Below, one piece after another: positions 8,952 to 18,891 of a DNA stretch of 64,000 bases. Position 1 is the first letter of the stretch. Every line of letters starts with the position of its first letter. The notes below the pieces were generated by a model. It ran no database searches. It was not told the DNA's origin and saw only the letters and a program-made list of their open reading frames with translations. The position numbers were made by a program, and so were the translations under genes. Source of the DNA: Ignavibacteriota bacterium (GTDB lineage Bacteria; Bacteroidota; Ignavibacteria; Ignavibacteriales; Melioribacteraceae); contig JADJOX010000008.1 of NCBI GenBank assembly GCA_016713565.1, positions 620,001-684,000 of the forward strand. Reading direction: 5' to 3'.

Positions 8952-11543
8952 ATGAAGAAAGTCTTAATAGTATTTATTTTAGGAATTGCTTTCAGCAATT
9001 TAATTGCGCAGGTAAGTGATTCCCTTTCTTCCATATCAAAAGCCGATACTTCTCAAACTTTAAATCAATTTGCTCAGCCGGATTCTGCTAAGTCAAAAAA
9101 AAATGAAATTAATGACGTTGTTTACAGCAGCGCTTCCGATTCTTTAATGTTCAACATTCCAAATAAAAGAATGAAAATATTCGGCAAAGGTGAAATCAAA
9201 TATAAAGAAACGACATTGACTGGAGGAATGATAAATGTCAATTTTGAAACCAGCGATTTGGAAGCCGAAGGTATAATTGATTCTGCTGATACAAATGCGG
9301 TGAACGGTCTTGCACAAACTCCCGTTTTAAAAGAAGGTGATGAAAATTACGAAGGAACTAAACTAAGATATAATTTCAAAACCAAAAAGGGATTCATTTC
9401 AGCGGCAAAGAACAAAAAAGAAGATTCAAGATATGAAGGAAAAAATGTAAACAAAGTCGATAAAAATACTTTTTTTATTGAAGACGGAATGTACACTACT
9501 TGTACAAGCGACACTCCGCACACGCATTTTACCGCGGCGGAAATGAAGGTAATTCAAAAAGATAAAATATTTGCCAAATGGATATTTATGTATATCGGCG
9601 GAGTTCCAATTCCAATTCCAATTCCGTTTGCAGTATTTCCTGATGAAAAGGGCAGACGATCTGGATTGATTGCGCCGAATTACGGCTATCAAAATCAAAA
9701 AGGACAGTATTTTAAAAATTTCGGATACTTTTTTGCGATTAGTGATTATTTGGATTTAACTTTGAACGCCGATTATTATATGCGCGGCGGTTACGGTTTA
9801 AGAAGCAGAGTTAGATACGCGGATAGATACAATTTTAACGGAAATCTTAATGCCGGTTATTCTAAAATATTAATTGGTGAAAATGAAGATCCAGATAAAC
9901 AAAGAAGCTCAGATTGGAATATTTCATTATCGCATAATCAAACGTTTACGCCGACTTTAAATTTATCAGCTAATTTGAATTTTCAGTCCAGCACATATTT
10001 ATCAAATAACAGTACAAGTTACGACGATCTTTTGAGACAAAATGTTACGTCAAACGCGACATTATCTAAAAGATGGGAAGAATCAGGCAATAGTATAAAC
10101 ATCAATTATAGCCGGACGCAAAATTTAAAATCGGGCGATATAAGAGAAATTTTACCGAATTTAACATTCAATAAATCGCAAAGTTATCCATTTAAAAGCG
10201 AAACAAGTACGCCAAGCAATCAAGAATGGTATGAATATATTGGTATGAATTATTCAGGTCAATTTAGAAACGACAGAAATAAAATAGGCAATGAACTTAA
10301 AATCAGAGGAGGTATTCAGCATAATCTTGGATTCAGCGCCTCACCGAAACTGGGTTATTTTAATATAACACCAAATTTAAGTTACGTTGAAAAATGGTAT
10401 AACAAAAAAACTAATTATGTTGTTGAAACCACTCAGAATATTTCCAATTCAACAAGTTTTTTAAAGACCTATAATCAAACAAACGCAATTGATACAGTTG
10501 ATAAACATGAAATTAATATGCTTCGCACATTCCGTTTTAGTTTGGGAACATCTACCAAATTATACGGAATGTTCCAGCCGCAAATGTTGGGGATCGACGC
10601 TTTTCGACATACTTTAATTCCAAGTATTTCATACAATTACACGCCGGATTTTTCCGATGAAAAGTGGGGTTATTACGAATCTTATTCAAAATCAGACGGA
10701 ACTGTAGTTAAATATGATCCTTATGCCAAAGAAGTTTTCGGCGGAGTTTCAAGAGGCGAATCACAAAGTATATCTTTTTCTTTGGGTAATGTTTTTGAAA
10801 TGAAGACTATGAAAGATCCCACAGACACAACCTCTGAGGCAAAGAAAATTACTTTACTGAATTTTGACGTTACTACTGGTTATAATTTTGCCGCCGATAG
10901 TAATAATCTTTCGGATTTGTCATTAAGCTACAGAACAAATATCGGAAGCATGCTTAACTTCTCCGGATCTTCAAGATATACATTTTATGATTTTGCGGAT
11001 AATACAAGATTAAATCAATACCTTGCGGAAAATGGAAAAGGTTTGTTGAGAATTACTAATTTGCAGTTTGCAGTTTCTGCAAATATTTCCGGTGATAAAC
11101 TTTCCGGTGAGAAAAGAACGGGTAAAGAGGCAAATGATAATAATCAGGAATATTCGTCATTCAAACGAAAAGACAGAATGGAACTTTATGACGAACAAGA
11201 GGCGGATTTTTCAATTCCGTGGAATTTATCTTTAAATTATTCTTACAATTTTTCAAAACCTACTGCGGCTAAAGGTGAAATAAATTCTAATTTGGGAATT
11301 AACTTAGGATTTAATCTGACAAAAAATTGGAAATTCGGAGTAATGGGAAATTATGATTTTCAAGAAGATAAAATAGCGGCGCCAAGAATTACTGTTTATA
11401 GAGATTTGGAATGTTGGGAAATGAATTTCAGCTGGAACCCAATTGGAAATTATACCGGATATAGATTTGAAATAAGAATGAAAGCGCCGGAATTACGCGA
11501 CGTAAAGGTTACAAAAAACAAAGGATTATATTCCGGGTTTTAA
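8952..11543 (+). CDS. lptD: LPS-assembly outer-membrane protein LptD
   Basis: This 863-residue protein has a signal peptide (residues 1-19, ending NLIAQ). An N-terminal OstA-like beta-jellyroll (about 70-200, from KRMKIFGKGEIKYK) is followed by a beta-barrel of aromatic-ended strands to the C-terminus. The junction GGVPIPIPIPFAVFPDEKG and the segment GRRSGLIAPNYGY (about 235-247) are hallmarks of LptD, which inserts LPS into the outer leaflet. Its presence argues for an LPS-bearing outer membrane. The gene lies 72 bases after the ROK kinase and is followed after 13 bases by the NYN-domain gene. Confidence 0.85.
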   Translation: MKKVLIVFILGIAFSNLIAQVSDSLSSISKADTSQTLNQFAQPDSAKSKKNEINDVVYSSASDSLMFNIPNKRMKIFGKGEIKYKETTLTGGMINVNFETSDLEAEGIIDSADTNAVNGLAQTPVLKEGDENYEGTKLRYNFKTKKGFISAAKNKKEDSRYEGKNVNKVDKNTFFIEDGMYTTCTSDTPHTHFTAAEMKVIQKDKIFAKWIFMYIGGVPIPIPIPFAVFPDEKGRRSGLIAPNYGYQNQKGQYFKNFGYFFAISDYLDLTLNADYYMRGGYGLRSRVRYADRYNFNGNLNAGYSKILIGENEDPDKQRSSDWNISLSHNQTFTPTLNLSANLNFQSSTYLSNNSTSYDDLLRQNVTSNATLSKRWEESGNSININYSRTQNLKSGDIREILPNLTFNKSQSYPFKSETSTPSNQEWYEYIGMNYSGQFRNDRNKIGNELKIRGGIQHNLGFSASPKLGYFNITPNLSYVEKWYNKKTNYVVETTQNISNSTSFLKTYNQTNAIDTVDKHEINMLRTFRFSLGTSTKLYGMFQPQMLGIDAFRHTLIPSISYNYTPDFSDEKWGYYESYSKSDGTVVKYDPYAKEVFGGVSRGESQSISFSLGNVFEMKTMKDPTDTTSEAKKITLLNFDVTTGYNFAADSNNLSDLSLSYRTNIGSMLNFSGSSRYTFYDFADNTRLNQYLAENGKGLLRITNLQFAVSANISGDKLSGEKRTGKEANDNNQEYSSFKRKDRMELYDEQEADFSIPWNLSLNYSYNFSKPTAAKGEINSNLGINLGFNLTKNWKFGVMGNYDFQEDKIAAPRITVYRDLECWEMNFSWNPIGNYTGYRFEIRMKAPELRDVKVTKNKGLYSGF

Positions 11544-11556
11544 TTTTATTATAAAA

Positions 11557-12009
11557 ATGAAAACTTATATAATTGACGGAAATAATTTAATAGGAAAAGT
11601 AAAATCCCTTCAAAATCTTCAACAAAAGTTAAAAGATCAATCGAGAAAAAATTTAGTAAAAATTCTTGATAAATATTTTAGTGATAAAAATTATAAAATT
11701 TCACTTCACTTCGATGGATATGAAAACGAGCCTGTCGTTTCATCTAAAATAAAAATTTATTATTCACAGAATCATTCCGCCGATTCAAAAATAATTAAGG
11801 AAATAGATTCTTCAAAAAATCCGAAATTATTAACAATTGTAAGTTCCGATTCAAAAATTTTTGATTACGCCAAAGTGAACAGCTGCGAGGCAATAAAGAG
11901 TGAAGACTTTGCGAAAATTATCCGGTATAAAAAAAACATTTCAGAAGAAAATATTCAAAAATCAATTTCGGATAATGAAATAAAAAAAATGTTTGGACTA
12001 AGTGAATAA
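11557..12009 (+). CDS. YacP-like NYN-domain protein (probable ribonuclease)
   Basis: This 150-residue protein begins YIIDGNNLIGK (4-14), the first acidic metal site of the NYN/PIN fold, followed by FDGYE (about 53-57) and VSSDSKIFDYAK (about 105-116) with further acidic residues. The architecture fits the YacP/Rae1 family; the Bacillus member cuts mRNA in a ribosome-dependent manner. Activity here is inferred. It follows lptD by 13 bases and converges on a nitrilase-family gene whose stop is 3 bases away. Confidence 0.75.
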   Translation: MKTYIIDGNNLIGKVKSLQNLQQKLKDQSRKNLVKILDKYFSDKNYKISLHFDGYENEPVVSSKIKIYYSQNHSADSKIIKEIDSSKNPKLLTIVSSDSKIFDYAKVNSCEAIKSEDFAKIIRYKKNISEENIQKSISDNEIKKMFGLSE

Positions 12010-12012
12010 ACT

Positions 12013-12774
12013 TCAAATCAATTTCATATCATTTAAAAATGGCAGTTTCTCTCTAACTGTTTTTACAATATTGAAATCAATTTCGCAATAAAATAATTTT
12101 TCTTCATTCGCCGCAAGAATAAGTTCTTCGCCCATTGGATTGAAAACAGCAGAACATCCATTATATTCATAGTAAGGATCATTACCGATTCTATTGGCTC
12201 CAATTACGTAGCATTGATTTTCAATCGCTCTTGCTTTCAACAAAGTTTTCCAGTGATCAATTCTTTTGGTTGGCCAATTCGCGATATTTATTAAAACTTC
12301 GGCTCCGTTTTTGGTCTGCATTCTGTACAATTCGGGAAACCTGAGATCGTAACAAATTGAAAGTCCAATATTATTCAAATCAATTGTTGATACTAATGCT
12401 TCATTTCCTGCCGAATAATTTTCATTTTCCTTTGCTAGTGAAAATGGGTGAATTTTTCTGTAAACAGCTTGTATTATTCCCCAAGAATTAAAATGAAAAA
12501 GTGAATTGTAATATTTGTTTCCATCCTTTTCAATAATCCCGGCAAAAATTTCTAATTTTTTTCTTCTCGCAAGCGAAAGAAAATAACTAATGCCCAATCC
12601 GTCAATCTCTTCTGCAAAATCTTTTGCGTTCATTGTAAATCCGGTAAGCGTCATCTCCGGGAATATTAGGCAATTTGTTCCTTTCTCAATTTTTGAGATT
12701 ATATTTTCAATAGATAAAATGCTTTCTTCTTTATTATTCCATACTGGCGCAAATTGACAAATGGCAATTTTCAT
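12013..12774 (-). CDS. Carbon-nitrogen hydrolase (nitrilase superfamily, omega-amidase-like)
   Basis: This 253-residue cytoplasmic enzyme has the complete nitrilase catalytic triad: Glu40 in FPEMTLTGF, Lys107 in YRKIHPFS and Cys141 in LSICYDLRFPELYR. The short length and the ICYDLRFPELYR signature resemble omega-amidase (YafV/Nit2) proteins, which hydrolyse alpha-ketoglutaramate or alpha-ketosuccinamate; that substrate is inferred from family similarity. It is transcribed alone, divergently from the SpmA/SpmB-type gene (99 bases between starts). Confidence 0.88.
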   Translation of the reverse strand: MKIAICQFAPVWNNKEESILSIENIISKIEKGTNCLIFPEMTLTGFTMNAKDFAEEIDGLGISYFLSLARRKKLEIFAGIIEKDGNKYYNSLFHFNSWGIIQAVYRKIHPFSLAKENENYSAGNEALVSTIDLNNIGLSICYDLRFPELYRMQTKNGAEVLINIANWPTKRIDHWKTLLKARAIENQCYVIGANRIGNDPYYEYNGCSAVFNPMGEELILAANEEKLFYCEIDFNIVKTVREKLPFLNDMKLI

Positions 12775-12873
12775 TTTATTCTCTTTTTAAAAAAAGTTGA
12801 GTTAAATTATTATAATAATTTATAACTTGTATCGCAAATTTCTATTTTTCTTCTCTAAAATCAAGGAGCGGCG

Positions 12874-14505
12874 ATGTTAAATTATGTATGGCTTACTTTA
12901 TTAGTGCTTGGAATTGGCGTAGCATTAACCACGGATATAATTGAAAAATCGGAAAACAAGTATAAGAATAATGAAAAATTAGCCGCAGAAATAATTTTGG
13001 AAGATTCTTCAAAAAGCGTTTATGACGGTAAAGTCCCGGTTTTGCTGAAGATAGAAAAGGAAAAATTCAATTCGTTTTATAGTGAAAAAAATCAGACGGA
13101 TATTGAACAAATGGCATTACTTACAATATCACGAGATAAAAATTCAGGAGTTTTATTTTTTGTTGTTGATGAAAATAGTCCCGAATTTTGGAAAAAAATG
13201 GCAAAAATTTCCGGCAAGGAAGATGATCTTACGGGTAATATATATATTCAAAATAAACTGAGTTCGGCAAAGTATGAAGCTCAAATAACTTTGGAAAATA
13301 TTTCATTCGCAAAAATGAAAGATGTTACAAACTCGGCTTTGGATTACGCGGGAACCGCTGTTGATATTGCGCTTGGATTAATTGGCATAATGACTTTATG
13401 GCTTGGAGTTATGAAAGTTGCTGAAGAAGCCGGATTGATTAAAATAATTGCGAATATAATGAAACCTATCACAAAATTTTTATATCCTTCCGTTCCTCAA
13501 GATCATCCGGCAATGGGCGCTATGATAATGAATATGGCGGCAAATATGCTCGGACTTGGAAATGCAGCGACTCCTTTTGGTTTAAAGGCAATGGAAGAAT
13601 TAGATAAATTAAACCCGAACAAAGGAGTAGCCACAAACGCAATGTGTACATTCTTAGCCGTAAATACAGCGGGATTAACATTTATACCAGCAACGGCAAT
13701 AGCGGTTAGGGCCGCTTCTGGAAGCAGTGATCCGGCAATAATTATCGGTACCTCCGTATTCGGGGCTTCTTGCGCTACTATTGCGGGAATTGCTTCCGCA
13801 AAAATTTTAGAAAAATTTCCGCTTAAGGAAGGCGGAATTTCAAGTTTGATTAAATCAAATGTAAAAGGATTTATAATATTTTTTTCAATTATTGCTTCGC
13901 TTTTTATTTTAAGTGTTACAGGTATTTTATCTGCTGTTTCTAAAAGTCTGAGTTTTTTAAATCCTGAATTTTTTAAAACAATAATTCAAGTAATTTCAAT
14001 TCTTGCAATTCCGATGTTGATATTAATTTTTATTGGTTACGGTGCGATAAAAAAAGTTAAAGTTTATGAGATGTTTATTGAAGGAGCTAAAGAAGGATTT
14101 AATGTTGCTATTAGAATTATTCCTTATTTAGTGGCGATGCTTGTGGCAATAGGAATTTTTAGAGCCGGCGGGGCTATGGAAATTTTAATTTATATTTTAA
14201 CTCCAATTACAAATTTAATTGGAATGCCGGCGGAAGCCTTACCAATGGCTTTAATGCGTCCTCTTTCCGGTTCGGGCTCTCTTGGCGTTATGGCAGAAAT
14301 AATTGCTACTCATGGTCCCGATTCAATGATTGGAATTTTGGTTTCTACATTTTTCGGCAGTTCTGAAACAACTTTTTATGTAATTGCCGTTTATTTTGGA
14401 GCGGTAAATATTAGAAAAATCCGTCATGCGCTTGCCGCCGGACTTATCGCGGATATTGCCGGAGTTCTTGGCGCAATTTTTATTGTAAGATTATTATTCG
14501 GATAA
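12874..14505 (+). CDS. SpmA-SpmB-type fused nucleoside-recognition (Gate) membrane protein
   Basis: This 543-residue polytopic protein carries two nucleoside-recognition/Gate domains (about 150-310 and 385-540), equivalent to spore maturation proteins A and B joined in one chain. The first contains NMAANMLGLGNAATPFGLKA and the second RPLSGSGSLGVMAEI plus FFGSSETTFYVIAVYFG, both highly typical. An N-terminal extra-membrane segment (25-150) precedes them. A SD (AAGGAG, 12862-12867) precedes the ATG. These proteins also occur in non-sporeformers; transport of an unknown small molecule is plausible. The hydroxyacid dehydrogenase follows after 2 bases. Confidence 0.85.
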   Translation: MLNYVWLTLLVLGIGVALTTDIIEKSENKYKNNEKLAAEIILEDSSKSVYDGKVPVLLKIEKEKFNSFYSEKNQTDIEQMALLTISRDKNSGVLFFVVDENSPEFWKKMAKISGKEDDLTGNIYIQNKLSSAKYEAQITLENISFAKMKDVTNSALDYAGTAVDIALGLIGIMTLWLGVMKVAEEAGLIKIIANIMKPITKFLYPSVPQDHPAMGAMIMNMAANMLGLGNAATPFGLKAMEELDKLNPNKGVATNAMCTFLAVNTAGLTFIPATAIAVRAASGSSDPAIIIGTSVFGASCATIAGIASAKILEKFPLKEGGISSLIKSNVKGFIIFFSIIASLFILSVTGILSAVSKSLSFLNPEFFKTIIQVISILAIPMLILIFIGYGAIKKVKVYEMFIEGAKEGFNVAIRIIPYLVAMLVAIGIFRAGGAMEILIYILTPITNLIGMPAEALPMALMRPLSGSGSLGVMAEIIATHGPDSMIGILVSTFFGSSETTFYVIAVYFGAVNIRKIRHALAAGLIADIAGVLGAIFIVRLLFG

Positions 14506-14507
14506 AT

Positions 14508-15461
14508 ATGAAAGTATTAATTACAAGAAAAATTCCCTCAATTGCTAAAGAGCTTTTAATTCAGAAAGGAATTGAGGTAAAAGAATCTTCTCTTAAAAGA
14601 CCTTTGACAAAAATTGAATTAATTAAATTCGCTAAAGACGCTGACGGCATATTATCTCTTTTATCGGATAAATTTGATAAAGAAGTTATTGACCAATTGC
14701 CAAAGTGCAAAGTAATTGCAAATTATGCAGTGGGATTTAACAATATCGATATTAGTTATGCAAAAAAACGAGGAATTATTATAACAAATACTCCTGATGT
14801 TTTAACCGACGCTACTGCAGAAATAGCTGTTTCACTAATTCTTGCTTGCTCAAGAAGAATTGTCGAATCGGAAAATTATATGCGGCAATTGAAATTCAAA
14901 GGATGGGAGCCAGAGTTGTTTTTGGGCATTCAACTCAGCGGTAAAAAAGCCGGTATAATAGGCGCCGGCAGAATAGGTCAAGCTACAGCAAAAAGATTAA
15001 AAGCATTTGGCTGTGAAATTTTATATTACGGTAAATCCAAAAAACCTAATTTTGAAAAAGAAACAAATGCAGAAAAAGTTGATTTGAATATTTTAATGAA
15101 AAGCAGTGATTTTATTTCAATCCACTTGCCTTTAAATTCTGAAACAAAAAATCTTCTTAATAAAGAAAAATTAGATTTGTTAAAACCTACTGCTATTATT
15201 GTAAACACAGCACGCGGTGAAATTATAGAAGAAAAGTATTTAATAGAACTTCTAAAAAACAAAAAAATATTTTCAGCCGGTTTTGACGTTTATGAAAATG
15301 AACCGAAACTGAACAAAGCTTTGTTCAAATTGAAAAATGTGGTTTTACTCCCTCATATTGGAAGCGCAACTTTCGAGACAAGAAACAAAATGGCGGAACT
15401 TGCGGCAAAAAACATACTTAATATCTTAAATGGAAAAGATGCATTAACTCCCGTTGTCTAA
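14508..15461 (+). CDS. D-2-hydroxyacid dehydrogenase (glyoxylate/hydroxypyruvate reductase type)
   Basis: This 317-residue NAD(P)-dependent enzyme has the dinucleotide motif GAGRIG (152-157) and the catalytic set Arg236 in NTARGE, Glu265 in DVYENEP and His283 in LPHIGSAT. Full length and motifs match D-glycerate dehydrogenase/glyoxylate reductase, which interconverts 2-oxo acids and D-2-hydroxy acids. The exact substrate is not determinable. It begins 2 bases after the SpmA/SpmB-type gene and precedes alanine dehydrogenase by 104 bases, within a group that handles small oxo-acids. Confidence 0.9.
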   Translation: MKVLITRKIPSIAKELLIQKGIEVKESSLKRPLTKIELIKFAKDADGILSLLSDKFDKEVIDQLPKCKVIANYAVGFNNIDISYAKKRGIIITNTPDVLTDATAEIAVSLILACSRRIVESENYMRQLKFKGWEPELFLGIQLSGKKAGIIGAGRIGQATAKRLKAFGCEILYYGKSKKPNFEKETNAEKVDLNILMKSSDFISIHLPLNSETKNLLNKEKLDLLKPTAIIVNTARGEIIEEKYLIELLKNKKIFSAGFDVYENEPKLNKALFKLKNVVLLPHIGSATFETRNKMAELAAKNILNILNGKDALTPVV

Positions 15462-15565
15462 ATCATTTATTGCAAACTATTTATAAATACCAAAGCGTAA
15501 AAATTTTTTTGTTTTGACTGTAATTTCTGTTTATTTTGATACATAAATAAATTAATACTTTAATT

Positions 15566-16687
15566 ATGAGAATTGGAATACCAAAAGAAACATTAAGAGA
15601 AGAAAAAAGGGTTGCTATTGCCCCGGCGGGCGTTGACGCTTTGGTAAAATCCGGACATTCAATTTTTATAGAAACTCAAGCCGGATTGGGAAGTCATTTC
15701 ACGGATCAAGATTATATTAATGTTGGCGCGACAATTGTGTATAGCGTGGAAGAAGTTTTTCAAAGAGCCGAATTAATTGCAAAAGTAACTCCATTGACTG
15801 AAGAAACTGCAAATTTAATTCAGGAAAATCAAATCATATTTTCGTTTCTGCATCTTTCTGTAGGTAAAAAAAATATAATTGAAAAATTAATTGAAAAAAA
15901 AGCCGTCGCAATCAGTTATGAGTTGATAGAAAAAAATGACCAGCTTCCGGTGCTTCAAACAATAAGTGAAATAGCCGGACAATTGGCTATACAAATAGGA
16001 AGTAAATATTTGAAGAGCGATGTGCCTTCGGGAAGAGGAATTCTTTTAGGCGGAATTCCCGGCGTTGCTCCTGCCGCGGTTGTAATTTTAGGAGCCGGTG
16101 TTGTAGGTTACAACGCCGCAAGAACCGCATATGCGTTAGGCGCGCAAGTAATAGTTCTTGATAAGGATTTGCGAAGATTGAGAAGAATTGGAAATACGAT
16201 ATCAAATAATATTACAACGGTTGTGGCAAATCCTTTAACAATTGCTCGCGGAGTAAAATTTGCTGATTTACTTATCGGCGCGGTTCAAATTAAAGGTGAA
16301 AAACTTCCTTTTATAATTACGGAAGATATGGTAAAAACGATGAAGCGCGGTTCGGTTATTGTTGATGTTTCAATTGACCAAGGCGGATGTGTTGAGACAA
16401 GCTATCCTACTACTTTATCCGATCCGATATTTGTAAAACATGACGTAATTCATTACTGCGTTCCAAATATTCCCGCGTTAGTCGCAAGAACCGCGAGTTA
16501 TGGCTTAACAAACGCTTCTCTTGAATACATTATGAATATTGCCGATAATGGTTTATCCAACGCATTGCTTGGAGATGTTGGTTTATCAAAAGGAGTCTGC
16601 ACTTATTTAGGCAATTGCACAAATGAAATTGTGGCGGAAACTTTTGAACTTGAATATAGAAGACTTCATGTTTTTTCAACGAATTAA
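15566..16687 (+). CDS. ald: Alanine dehydrogenase
   Basis: This 373-residue enzyme is of standard length for the AlaDH family and interconverts L-alanine with pyruvate and ammonia using NAD. The N-terminus MRIGIPKET, followed by REEKRVA, is diagnostic; Lys73 (IAKVTPL) and His96 (FSFLHLS) occupy the pyruvate site, and a Rossmann loop GAGVVGYNAARTA lies near 175-187. The C-terminal half has the conserved DQGGC segment. It is followed after 17 bases by a CoA-transferase gene, which suggests a link to pyruvate/acyl-CoA flux or fermentation. Confidence 0.93.
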   Translation: MRIGIPKETLREEKRVAIAPAGVDALVKSGHSIFIETQAGLGSHFTDQDYINVGATIVYSVEEVFQRAELIAKVTPLTEETANLIQENQIIFSFLHLSVGKKNIIEKLIEKKAVAISYELIEKNDQLPVLQTISEIAGQLAIQIGSKYLKSDVPSGRGILLGGIPGVAPAAVVILGAGVVGYNAARTAYALGAQVIVLDKDLRRLRRIGNTISNNITTVVANPLTIARGVKFADLLIGAVQIKGEKLPFIITEDMVKTMKRGSVIVDVSIDQGGCVETSYPTTLSDPIFVKHDVIHYCVPNIPALVARTASYGLTNASLEYIMNIADNGLSNALLGDVGLSKGVCTYLGNCTNEIVAETFELEYRRLHVFSTN

Positions 16688-16704
16688 ATGAGCTTGAATA
16701 AGAA

Positions 16705-18051
16705 ATGACATCAGAATTAGTTGGCAAAATATCAAAATCAACTTGGCGCGAAAAATACCGGTCAAAAGTATTTAATTCAGACGACGCGCTTAAAGTTGTA
16801 AAGTCCGGCGATAAAATTGTTGTTCAGCCGGGATGCGCGGCACCGATGGAACTTATTAGAGCCTTGGTAAGAAAAAAAGACGAACTTTCAGATATTTTGC
16901 TCTATCATATTTTAATTGTCGGTGATCTTCCGTATTTGGCTCCTGGTATGGAAAAACATTTTACCCATAAAGCATTTTTTATTGGAGGCAACGCCAGAAA
17001 ATCAGTTAATGAAGGAAGAAGTGAATATGTCCCTATTTTTCTTTCTGAAGTAACTATGTTATTTAAACGAGGAGTAATTGTTCCGGATGTTGCATTAATA
17101 AATGTTTCACCTCCGGATGAACACGGATTTTGCAGTTATGGTATTGATGTAGGAAACATTAAAACTCCTGCCGAAAAAGCCAGAATTGTAATTGCTCAAA
17201 TAAATGATCAGATGCCGCGGGGTTTAGGCAATAGTTTTATACATCTTAATAAAATTGATTTTATTGTTGAACACAATGAAGATTTGATGGAACTTCCTCA
17301 AGTTGATCCGGATACCGCGCCTAACATGCTTGCCAGTTATGATAAAATCGGCCAATATATAGCAGGAATGATTGAGGACGGTTCGACTCTTCAAATGGGA
17401 ATTGGCGCAATTCCCGACTCGGTTATGAAAAATTTAAAAAACCATAAAGATTTGGGAATACATACCGAAATGTTCAGTGATGGAATTATTGATCTGGTTG
17501 AATCCGGTGTAATTAATGGCGAACGTAAAACTTTACATCCCGGAAAAATAATAGCCGGGTTTGTACTTGGAACCAAAAAATCATTTAATTTTATTGATAA
17601 CAATCCTATATTTGAATTTCATCCTCAGGAGTATATAAATAATCCGTTTATAATTGCGCAAAACAATAAAATGGTTGCAATTAATTCAGCGTTGGAAATT
17701 GATCTTACAGGTCAGGTTTGTTCGGATTCAATTGGCACTCGGTTTTACAGCGGAATTGGCGGACAAGTAGATTTTATAAGAGGAGCGGCGCACTCGGAAG
17801 GAGGCAAACCTATTATTGCGTTGCCTTCTGCTACTAAGGATGAAAAGATAAGTAGAATTGTGCCAATTCTAAAACCAGGGGCAGGGGTAGTTACATCAAG
17901 AGGTGATGTTCATTATGTTGTTACTGAATATGGCATCGCAAATCTTTTCGGTAAAAGTATTCAAGAAAGAGCAAGAGCGCTTATAAAAATTGCTCATCCA
18001 AAATTCAGAGATGAACTAATTAAATTTGCTAAAGAGACTTATTATATTTAG
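16705..18051 (+). CDS. Acetyl-CoA hydrolase/transferase family CoA-transferase (4-hydroxybutyrate type)
   Basis: This 448-residue enzyme is full length for the family I CoA-transferases related to 4-hydroxybutyrate and acetate CoA-transferases. Visible motifs are LQMGIGAIPDSV, then LGIHTEMFSDG, where the Glu of HTEM is the probable nucleophile that forms the CoA thioester, and a C-terminal GDVHYVVTEYGIANLFGKS. It would move CoA between a carboxylate (such as acetate) and an acyl-CoA. It sits 17 bases after ald and 5 bases before a phosphoesterase gene. Substrate preference is inferred. Confidence 0.88.
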   Translation: MTSELVGKISKSTWREKYRSKVFNSDDALKVVKSGDKIVVQPGCAAPMELIRALVRKKDELSDILLYHILIVGDLPYLAPGMEKHFTHKAFFIGGNARKSVNEGRSEYVPIFLSEVTMLFKRGVIVPDVALINVSPPDEHGFCSYGIDVGNIKTPAEKARIVIAQINDQMPRGLGNSFIHLNKIDFIVEHNEDLMELPQVDPDTAPNMLASYDKIGQYIAGMIEDGSTLQMGIGAIPDSVMKNLKNHKDLGIHTEMFSDGIIDLVESGVINGERKTLHPGKIIAGFVLGTKKSFNFIDNNPIFEFHPQEYINNPFIIAQNNKMVAINSALEIDLTGQVCSDSIGTRFYSGIGGQVDFIRGAAHSEGGKPIIALPSATKDEKISRIVPILKPGAGVVTSRGDVHYVVTEYGIANLFGKSIQERARALIKIAHPKFRDELIKFAKETYYI

Positions 18052-18056
18052 GTAAA

Positions 18057-18752
18057 ATGATTGCAGTAATTGGCGATATTCATGGATGTTATTACACCCT
18101 AAAGGAATTGTATTATAAAATAAAAAATTCCTATCCTTCGGCAGAAATTTTCTCCGTTGGCGATTTATTGGACCGCGGGCATTATTGTTTAGAGACGGTT
18201 GAATTTTTAAAAGAAAAAGAAATTAAATTTACTCCGGGAAATCATGACCTAATGTTTGTGCATTTTTTCCAGCTGCCGGGAAGTGTTTTTGCGAGAACTT
18301 GGATTCATAATGATAACGGCGAAACTTTAGCCGCATATGAATTTGAACCCGAAAAAATTTGGGACCATATTGAATACATAAATCAGCAGCCCTTTTGGTA
18401 TAATCATGATGATGCTTTCATTACGCACGCAGGCTTTTCATCATTTTATAAAAAAATTGTACCTTCAGGATATAAGAAAAATTTAAATGTATTAGGTAAA
18501 ATAATCGATAGTGAAATTGAATCTGATCATGGAGTTATGTGGAATAGAGATAAATTACTCGATTTGGGTAAATTGCAAATTGTTGGTCATACGCATAATG
18601 CCGAGCCCAAGTTCGATAAATCTTCTCATACGCTCTATATTGATACCGGAGCATTTAGAGGAAATAAATTGAGTGCCGCAATTGTTGAGCATAGTAAAAT
18701 TATTGAAATTTTATCTGTAGATACTTATTTGAAGGATATTCATAAAATATAG
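18057..18752 (+). CDS. Metallophosphoesterase (PrpE/serine-threonine phosphatase type)
   Basis: This 231-residue calcineurin-fold phosphoesterase has all metal motifs: GDIHG (6-10), GDLLDRG (about 37-43), GNHD (about 61-64), a THAGF histidine and GHTHN toward the C-terminus. These place it among the bis(5'-nucleosyl)-tetraphosphatase/PP2A-like bacterial phosphatases. The substrate may be phosphoprotein or diadenosine polyphosphate. It is 5 bases after the CoA-transferase and is the last gene before the 139-base gap upstream of sprA. Confidence 0.87.
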   Translation: MIAVIGDIHGCYYTLKELYYKIKNSYPSAEIFSVGDLLDRGHYCLETVEFLKEKEIKFTPGNHDLMFVHFFQLPGSVFARTWIHNDNGETLAAYEFEPEKIWDHIEYINQQPFWYNHDDAFITHAGFSSFYKKIVPSGYKKNLNVLGKIIDSEIESDHGVMWNRDKLLDLGKLQIVGHTHNAEPKFDKSSHTLYIDTGAFRGNKLSAAIVEHSKIIEILSVDTYLKDIHKI

Positions 18753-18891
18753 GCATATATTTTTGACTGTAAAATTCATTTATTGATAATTAATATTGAA
18801 ATAGATAATTTTTCGTTCCTATTAAAAGGAGGTTTTATAGAAAAACTTTACTTTATTTAGAATCTCAAATTACTTAGGTTATTTTTTAAAT

